Shown one piece after another: positions 58,721 to 64,000 of a stretch of 64,000 nucleotides of DNA. Source of the stretch: Mesorhizobium sp. LMG 17147 (GTDB taxonomy: Bacteria > Pseudomonadota > Alphaproteobacteria > Rhizobiales > Rhizobiaceae). Where the stretch lies: the NCBI RefSeq assembly GCF_024297145.1, contig NZ_JANCTC010000002.1:124001-188000 (forward strand), read 5' to 3'. Both the position numbers and the translations under genes were made by a program. Positions within the stretch are counted from its first letter, which is position 1. Every line of letters starts with the position of its first letter. Below the pieces are notes generated by a model. It did not search any database. It was given only the letters and a program-made list of their open reading frames with translations, and was not told where the DNA came from.

Positions 58721-59782
58721 ATGAGACATTTCATCCGCTCGGCGGCCGTTGCGATTGCAATGGCTGCGGCGACGACCACCCTCACCTTGTCCGCCGCGCT
58801 CGCCGCGGACATCTCCGGCGCCGGCGCCACCTTCCCCTACCCCATCTATGCGAAGTGGGCCGACACCTACAAGAAAGACACCGGCGTTGGCCTCAACTAC
58901 CAGTCGATCGGTTCCGGCGGCGGCATCAAGCAGATCAAGGCCAAGACCGTTACCTTCGGCGCTTCGGATGCGCCGCTCAAGGGCGACGAGCTTGAAGCGT
59001 CCGGACTGGCTCAGTTCCCGATGGTGATGGGCGGCATCGTTCCGGTCGTCAACCTCGAAGGCATCAAGCCGGGCGAGTTGGTTCTCGACGGCCCGACGCT
59101 GGCCGACATCTTCCTCGGCAAGATCACGAGCTGGGATGACGAAGCGATCAAGAAGCTCAATCCCGACGTCAAGCTGCCTTCGCAAGCGATCGCGGTCGTT
59201 CACCGTTCCGATGGTTCGGGCACGACGTTCAACTTCACCTATTACCTCGGCGATGTCAGCGCGGACTGGAAAGAAAAGGTCGGCGTCGACAAGGCCGTGG
59301 AATGGCCGGTCGGCATCGGCGCCAAGGGCAATGAGGGCGTTGCCAACAACGTCTCCCAGACCGGCGGCGCGATCGGTTATGTCGAATACGCCTATGCCAA
59401 GCAGAACAAGCTCACCCACACCGACATGATCAACAAGGACGGCAAGAAGGTCGAGCCCACCGCAGCCGCGTTCTCGGCGGCAGCGGCCAATGCCGACTGG
59501 AGCTCGCAGCCGGGCTATGGCGTCATCCTTGCCAATGAGCCGGGCGCCGAGTCCTGGCCGATGACGGCGGCGACGTGGATCCTGCTCTACAAGAAGCCGG
59601 ACGACGCGGCGGCCACCGCCGAAGCGCTCAAATTCTTCGCCTGGGCGTATGACAAGGGCGACGAGATGGCCGGCGAGCTGGACTACGTTCCGATGCCCGA
59701 CAAGGTGGTTGAGAGCGTCAAGGCCATGTGGGCCAAGGAAGTCGTTGGCAGCGACGGCAAGCCGCTCTACTCGACGATGTAA
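58721..59782 (+). CDS. pstS: Phosphate ABC transporter substrate-binding protein
   Basis: A 353-residue periplasmic phosphate-binding protein. The signal peptide ends near ALAAD, residue 30. Features are [60 protein letters not shown] and [20 protein letters not shown], all part of the PstS phosphate site. It is the first gene of pstSCAB-phoU-phoB, behind a PHO box. The spacer to pstC carries a hairpin that may favour higher PstS output. Confidence 0.96.
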   Translation: MRHFIRSAAVAIAMAAATTTLTLSAALAADISGAGATFPYPIYAKWADTYKKDTGVGLNYQSIGSGGGIKQIKAKTVTFGASDAPLKGDELEASGLAQFPMVMGGIVPVVNLEGIKPGELVLDGPTLADIFLGKITSWDDEAIKKLNPDVKLPSQAIAVVHRSDGSGTTFNFTYYLGDVSADWKEKVGVDKAVEWPVGIGAKGNEGVANNVSQTGGAIGYVEYAYAKQNKLTHTDMINKDGKKVEPTAAAFSAAAANADWSSQPGYGVILANEPGAESWPMTAATWILLYKKPDDAAATAEALKFFAWAYDKGDEMAGELDYVPMPDKVVESVKAMWAKEVVGSDGKPLYSTM

Positions 59783-59790
59783 TCTCCTCC

Positions 59791-59817
59791 AGGGAGGGCG
59801 TCGACGGCGCCCTCCCT
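59791..59817 (+). other. mRNA hairpin between pstS and pstC
   Basis: AGGGAGGGCG (59791-59800) and CGCCCTCCCT (59808-59817) are perfect 10-base arms around a 7-base loop. No U tract follows, so it is more likely to stabilise pstS mRNA or partly stop transcription than to terminate fully. This is common after binding-protein genes. Confidence 0.6.
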
Positions 59818-59841
59818 GTTGCCTTTAATCGCGAGGACCCA

Positions 59842-60831
59842 ATGACCATCGCTTCCGATGCCATGCCATCATCTGCAGCAGCCCGGGCCAGGGACGCTAC
59901 GGTGCGGCGCTTCGCGCTCACAGATGCCATATTTCGCGGACTCACCCGCGCTTCCGCAATCCTTGTGCTGGTCATCCTCGGCGGTGTCGCGATCTCGCTG
60001 TTTGCCGGCTCATGGCAGGCGCTGTCGTCCTTCGGTTTTTCTTTCCTGACGACTGAGAGCTGGAATCCGGTCACGGAAAAATTTGGCGCACTGGCGCCGA
60101 TCTACGGCACCCTGGTAACGGCGGCCATCGCCATCCTGATTGCGGTTCCGATCGGCATCGGCATTGCAATCTTTCTCACCGAGCTCTGCCCGCGCCCGCT
60201 CAGGCGCCCGATCGGCATAGCGGTCGAGCTATTGGCCGGCATTCCCTCGATCATCTATGGTATCTGGGGCCTGTTCGTGTTCGCGCCATTCCTGCAGACG
60301 ACGATACAGCCCTTCATCATCAACATCTTCCACGGCGTGCCGGGACTATCCAGCCTTTTCGCCGGCCCTCCTTACGGCATCGGCCTTCTGACCTCGGCGC
60401 TGATCCTTGCCATCATGGTGTTGCCCTTCATCACCTCGATCACCAAGGATGTCTTCGATACGGTGCCGGCGGTGCTGAAGGAATCGGCCTACGGCATCGG
60501 TTGCACGACCTGGGAAGTGACCCGGCGCGTGGTCATTCCCTATACCCGCATCGGCATCATGGGCGGCGTCATGCTTGGCCTCGGCCGGGCACTCGGCGAA
60601 ACGATGGCGGTGACTTTCGTCATCGGCAACGCGCATCGCATCAGTGCCTCCCTGTTCGCGCCGGGCACGACGATCTCGGCGACTATCGCCAATGAATTCA
60701 CCGAGGCCGACGGCGACCTCTACACCTCCTCGCTGGTCGCGCTCGGCCTGATCCTGTTCGTCATCACCTTCCTGATCCTTGCCGCCGCCCGCTATATGCT
60801 GATGCGGATCGACGCCCGTACGGGAGCCTGA
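59842..60831 (+). CDS. pstC: Phosphate ABC transporter permease PstC
   Basis: A 329-residue inner-membrane permease with about six transmembrane segments. Features are ILVLVILGGVAISLFAGSWQ, IGIAVELLAGIPSIIYGIWG and the EAA-like loop LKESAYGIGCTTWEVTRRVV, with GLGRALGETMAVTFVIGNAH. PstC pairs with PstA. The start at 59842 follows GCGAGGACCCA. It lies 59 bases after the pstS stop and four bases before pstA. Confidence 0.95.
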   Translation: MTIASDAMPSSAAARARDATVRRFALTDAIFRGLTRASAILVLVILGGVAISLFAGSWQALSSFGFSFLTTESWNPVTEKFGALAPIYGTLVTAAIAILIAVPIGIGIAIFLTELCPRPLRRPIGIAVELLAGIPSIIYGIWGLFVFAPFLQTTIQPFIINIFHGVPGLSSLFAGPPYGIGLLTSALILAIMVLPFITSITKDVFDTVPAVLKESAYGIGCTTWEVTRRVVIPYTRIGIMGGVMLGLGRALGETMAVTFVIGNAHRISASLFAPGTTISATIANEFTEADGDLYTSSLVALGLILFVITFLILAAARYMLMRIDARTGA

Positions 60832-60834
60832 CCG

Positions 60835-61686
60835 ATGTCGACATCCTCATCGCTCCACAGCCGCCGCAAAGCCAGGAATTCGGTGATGATGGCGCTTTGC
60901 GTCGTCGCCGCCGGCATCGGGCTTGCCTGGCTGGCGCTCATCCTCGGTGCGTTGGTCTATAAGGGCACAGCCGGGCTTTCGTTCGCGGTCTTCACCGAGA
61001 TGACGCCGCCGCCAGGCGAGGCCGGCGGCCTGCTCAATGCCATCGCGGGCAGCCTGCTGATGACGATCATCGCCGTTGTCGTCGGCACGCCGATCGGCGT
61101 GCTGGCGGGAACCTACATGGCCGAGTATGGACGCTTTTCGCGCATCACTACCGTCGTCCGCTTCATCAACGACATCCTGTTGTCGGCGCCGTCGATTATC
61201 ATCGGCTTGTTCGTCTATGAATTGATGGTGCGGCCGATGGGACATTTCTCGGCCATTGCCGGCGCCGTGGCGCTTGCCATCCTGGTCATTCCGGTGGTCG
61301 TGCGCACCACTGAAGACATGCTCAACCTGGTGCCGAACGCGTTGCGTGAAGCCGGTGCCGCGATCGGCGCGCCGCGCTGGGTGGTGATCCGTTCGGTCGC
61401 CTACCGCGCCGCATTGTCCGGCATCGTCACCGGCATATTGCTGGCGATAGCACGCATTTCTGGCGAGACGGCGCCGCTGCTCTTCACCGCGCTCAACAAC
61501 CAGTTCTGGAGCAGCAATATCAACGCGCCGATGGCCAGCCTGCCGGTGACCATCTTCCAGTTCGCTCTCAGCCCTTACGAGGAATGGCAGCAACTGGCGT
61601 GGACCGGCGCACTCATAATCACCCTGACGGTTCTGGGCTTGAGCATCCTCGCCCGCAGCCTTACTGGACGCAGAGAGGACAGATGA
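60835..61686 (+). CDS. pstA: Phosphate ABC transporter permease PstA
   Basis: A 283-residue permease with about six transmembrane segments. It has [40 protein letters not shown] and [20 protein letters not shown] with [20 protein letters not shown]. It works with PstC. Its stop overlaps the pstB start (ATGA), so the two are translationally coupled. Confidence 0.95.
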   Translation: MSTSSSLHSRRKARNSVMMALCVVAAGIGLAWLALILGALVYKGTAGLSFAVFTEMTPPPGEAGGLLNAIAGSLLMTIIAVVVGTPIGVLAGTYMAEYGRFSRITTVVRFINDILLSAPSIIIGLFVYELMVRPMGHFSAIAGAVALAILVIPVVVRTTEDMLNLVPNALREAGAAIGAPRWVVIRSVAYRAALSGIVTGILLAIARISGETAPLLFTALNNQFWSSNINAPMASLPVTIFQFALSPYEEWQQLAWTGALIITLTVLGLSILARSLTGRREDR

Positions 61687-62486
61687 CACAGATGTTGTCC
61701 CCAGACATGACGATGACCGAAACGGTCACCGAGAAGACGAAGATCGAGGTCAAGAACCTCAACTTCTACTACGGCCAGAGCAAGGCGCTGAAGGACATCA
61801 GCCTGTCGCTGCCCGAGCGCAGCGTCACAGCCTTCATCGGCCCTTCGGGTTGCGGGAAATCGACGCTGCTGCGCGTCTTCAACCGCATCTACGAGCTCTA
61901 CCCGAAACAGACCGCCGAGGGCCAGGTGCTGCTCGACGGCAAGAACATTCTCGACCGGTCGCAGGATCTCAACCTCCTCAGGACAAAGATCGGCATGGTG
62001 TTCCAGAAGCCGACGCCGTTCCCGATGTCGATCTACGAGAACATAGCATTCGGCGTCAGGCTCTACGAGAATCTCGGCAAGTCCGAGATGGACGGCCGCG
62101 TCGAGCAAGCGTTGAAGCGGGCGGCGCTGTGGAGCGAGGTCAAGGACAAGCTAAACGCCAGCGGCTTGAGCCTGTCCGGCGGCCAGCAGCAGCGGCTCTG
62201 CATTGCCCGCACCGTGGCAGTGAAGCCGGAAGTCATCCTGCTCGACGAACCGGCTTCGGCCCTCGACCCGCTGTCGACGGCCAAGATCGAGGAACTGATC
62301 GACGAGTTGCAAGCCGACTACACGATCGTCATCGTCACCCACAACATGCAGCAAGCAGCGCGCGTGTCGCGCCAGACCGCCTTCATGTATCTGGGTGAAC
62401 TGGTCGAGTTCGACCGGACCGAGAAGATCTTCACGTCGCCCCGCGAGAAGCGCACGCAGGACTACATCACCGGCCGCTTCGGCTGA
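61683..62486 (+). CDS. pstB: Phosphate ABC transporter ATP-binding protein PstB
   Basis: A 267-residue ATPase. Walker A is [20 protein letters not shown], the signature is [20 protein letters not shown], Walker B is [20 protein letters not shown], and the switch is [20 protein letters not shown]. It drives the PstSCAB importer. The start overlaps the pstA stop. An ATG a few codons in (MLSPDM) is a possible shorter start. Confidence 0.97.
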   Translation: MTQMLSPDMTMTETVTEKTKIEVKNLNFYYGQSKALKDISLSLPERSVTAFIGPSGCGKSTLLRVFNRIYELYPKQTAEGQVLLDGKNILDRSQDLNLLRTKIGMVFQKPTPFPMSIYENIAFGVRLYENLGKSEMDGRVEQALKRAALWSEVKDKLNASGLSLSGGQQQRLCIARTVAVKPEVILLDEPASALDPLSTAKIEELIDELQADYTIVIVTHNMQQAARVSRQTAFMYLGELVEFDRTEKIFTSPREKRTQDYITGRFG

Positions 62487-62518
62487 GCCGTTCCGATCAT
62501 GCATATGAGGACAGGACC

Positions 62519-63226
62519 ATGGGCGAACACACAGTCGCTTCTTTCGACGAGGATCTCGAGCAGATCAGCAAGCTGATCCGCGACATGGCCGACCTCGCCG
62601 GTTCGATGGTCGGCGGGGCGACCAAGGCCCTGTTGAATTCCGACAACGTGCTGGCGCAGCGCGTCGTCTCCGACGACGCCATCATGGACGCGCGTCAACG
62701 CGAACTGGACGATCGCGCCATCACCCTGATCGCCAAGCGCCAGCCAATGGCTCACGATCTGCGCCATGTCGTCGGAGCGATCCGCATGGCCGGCGACCTC
62801 GAACGCATCGGCGACCTTGCCAAGAACATCGCCAAGCGTGTGAGCGCGGTCGGCCTCAGCGTCACGCCGCGCGACCTATCGCATTCCATCGATGCGATGG
62901 CGCAGCTGGTGCTCATCCAGGTGCAGGGCGTCATCGAGGAATATGCTGCAGGCGATGCGGCCGCGTTGGCCAAGCTGCGCGCCGCCGACGAGCGCATCGA
63001 CGTCAAATACACGTCCGTGTTCCGCGAGCTGTTGACCTACATGATGGAAGATCCGCGCAACATCACCGCTTGCACGCATCTGCTGTTCTGCGCCAAGAAT
63101 CTGGAGCGGATCGGCGACCATGTCACCAACATCGCCGAGAATGCGTATTATGTGCTGACCGGCGAGCAATTGCCGGTCAACCGTCCGAAGCAGGACGAAA
63201 CGACAATGTCCGCACCGGTGACATGA
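62519..63226 (+). CDS. phoU: Phosphate signalling protein PhoU
   Basis: A 235-residue helical PhoU. Features are FDEDLEQISKLIRDMADLAG, VSDDAIMDARQRELDDRAIT and LRHVVGAIRMAGDLERIGDL, plus the second repeat CAKNLERIGDHVTNIAENAY; the two metal-binding ExxxD-like motifs are present. PhoU links the Pst complex to the PhoR-PhoB system and keeps signalling low when phosphate is high. It follows pstB and precedes phoB. Confidence 0.96.
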   Translation: MGEHTVASFDEDLEQISKLIRDMADLAGSMVGGATKALLNSDNVLAQRVVSDDAIMDARQRELDDRAITLIAKRQPMAHDLRHVVGAIRMAGDLERIGDLAKNIAKRVSAVGLSVTPRDLSHSIDAMAQLVLIQVQGVIEEYAAGDAAALAKLRAADERIDVKYTSVFRELLTYMMEDPRNITACTHLLFCAKNLERIGDHVTNIAENAYYVLTGEQLPVNRPKQDETTMSAPVT

Positions 63227-63242
63227 TGGGGGTGCCCAGCCG

Positions 63243-63932
63243 ATGATCGCACCACGCATAATGGTGGTGGAGGACGAGGAGCCGTTGGGCGTGCTGCTCC
63301 GCTACAATCTCGAATCCGAAGGCTACCAGGTCGAGGTGGTGACACGCGGCGACGAAGCCGAGATCCGTTTGCAGGAGAATGTGCCCGACCTTCTGGTGCT
63401 CGACTGGATGATACCGGCGGTTTCCGGCATCGAGCTCTGCCGCCGGTTGCGCGTGCGCCCCGAAACCGAGCGGCTGCCGATCATCATGCTGACCGCGCGC
63501 GGCGAGGAGAGCGACCGGGTGCGCGGTCTTTCGACCGGCGCCGACGACTATCTTGTCAAACCGTTTTCGACGCCGGAATTCATGGCCAGGGTCAAGGCGC
63601 TGCTGCGGCGCGCCAAGCCGGAAGTGCTGTCTAGCGTGCTGAAGGTCGGCGACATCGTGCTCGATCGCGAATCGCACAGGGTCTATCGCAAGAAGAGCGA
63701 GATCAGGCTCGGGCCGACCGAATTCCGGCTGCTCGAGTTCATGATGCGGCATCCGGGCCGCGTCTTCTCGCGTAGCCAGTTGCTCGATAATGTCTGGGGC
63801 GAGACGATCTATATCGACGAACGCACCGTCGACGTGCATGTCGGGCGGCTGCGCAAAGCCGTCAATAACGGCCGCATGCCGGATGTCATCCGCACCATCC
63901 GCGGTGCCGGCTATGCGATCAGGGAAGATTGA
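63243..63932 (+). CDS. phoB: Phosphate regulon response regulator PhoB
   Basis: A 229-residue OmpR/PhoB-type response regulator. The receiver has the acidic pair at Glu10-Asp11, the phosphorylated Asp54 in LLVLDWMIPAVSG, Thr84 and Lys106 in DYLVKPFSTPEF. The C-terminal winged helix includes RLGPTEFRLLEFMMRHPGRV and DERTVDVHVGRLRKAVNNGR. It activates promoters with PHO boxes such as that at 58627, including its own operon. The cognate kinase phoR is not in the window. Confidence 0.96.
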   Translation: MIAPRIMVVEDEEPLGVLLRYNLESEGYQVEVVTRGDEAEIRLQENVPDLLVLDWMIPAVSGIELCRRLRVRPETERLPIIMLTARGEESDRVRGLSTGADDYLVKPFSTPEFMARVKALLRRAKPEVLSSVLKVGDIVLDRESHRVYRKKSEIRLGPTEFRLLEFMMRHPGRVFSRSQLLDNVWGETIYIDERTVDVHVGRLRKAVNNGRMPDVIRTIRGAGYAIRED

Positions 63933-63961
63933 CCCGCCTGGTCAGGCGACGTTCTTTCTGA

Positions 63962-63988
63962 CGCCGGGCCTCATTTGCGCGCCCGGCG
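63962..63988 (+). terminator. Possible terminator hairpin after phoB
   Basis: CGCCGGGC (63962-63969) and GCCCGGCG (63981-63988) are 8-bp arms around an 11-base loop, followed by CGAAAATCTCC. The tail is not U-rich, so termination is uncertain. Only 12 bases of the window remain after it. Confidence 0.45.
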
Positions 63989-64000
63989 CGAAAATCTCCT

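Overview
The window is GC-rich, densely coded chromosomal DNA of an alphaproteobacterium of the Rhizobiales, most like Mesorhizobium or a close relative. The reasons are lineage-typical families (DUF1036, DUF1013/TrcR, DUF1192, DUF2865, DUF4164, short DUF1127 and DUF465 genes), an alphaproteobacterial RpoH, a PHO-box-led pstSCAB-phoU-phoB operon, and several palindromic intergenic repeats of the kind scattered through rhizobial genomes. I see no rRNA, CRISPR array, integrase or transposase. The only tRNA found is tRNA-Glu(CTC).

Layout. 1-4 kb: the end of a NAD(P)-binding protein divergent from a LysR regulator, an MFS exporter, and a minus-strand run of N-formylglutamate amidohydrolase, DUF1244 and cupin genes. 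4-10.8 kb: DUF1036 coupled to pyruvate kinase, a nitronate monooxygenase whose 3' end runs into an octamer repeat, a TPR protein, L36, an LprI-like protein, and purE-purK. 10.8-13.6 kb: an ECF sigma factor, its membrane anti-sigma factor, a cupredoxin and a Tat-exported metallophosphoesterase, behind a candidate ECF-type promoter. 13.7-19.5 kb: an IclR regulator divergent from an amino-acid-type ABC importer, RidA and a SelA-like PLP enzyme, which looks like a complete uptake and ammonia-lyase pathway. 19.5-25 kb: two DUF465 genes, ispG, a lytic transglycosylase and pgk-fba. 25-29.8 kb: DUF899, an SGNH hydrolase, and a YafY/WYL regulator locus with two nearly identical 26-bp palindromes, followed by TrcR. 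30-38.8 kb: quinone oxidoreductase, MFS, ArsR, GST, an alpha/beta hydrolase with a divergent HxlR regulator, HbpS-like protein, L32, mtgA and ispA. 39-45 kb: a K+/H+ antiporter, gap, tkt, DUF4164 and zapA. 45-51.3 kb: peroxiredoxin, an ETHE1-like hydrolase, rpoH, rluD and tRNA-Glu. 51.3-58.6 kb: a looser accessory stretch with a class III cyclase, SRPBCC and VOC proteins, a GST with a histone-H1-like tail, secreted proteins and scrambled gene fragments. 58.6-64 kb: the phosphate regulon.

Functionally, the window carries much of lower glycolysis and the pentose phosphate pathway (fba, gap, pgk, pyk, tkt) in three separate blocks, isoprenoid and cell-wall steps (ispG, ispA, mtgA, lytic transglycosylase), stress control (rpoH, ECF module, peroxiredoxin) and phosphate sensing. 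The parts most worth follow-up are the ECF-cupredoxin-phosphoesterase module, the YafY palindrome pair, the GST-histone-tail fusion and the scrambled fragments around the cyclase.
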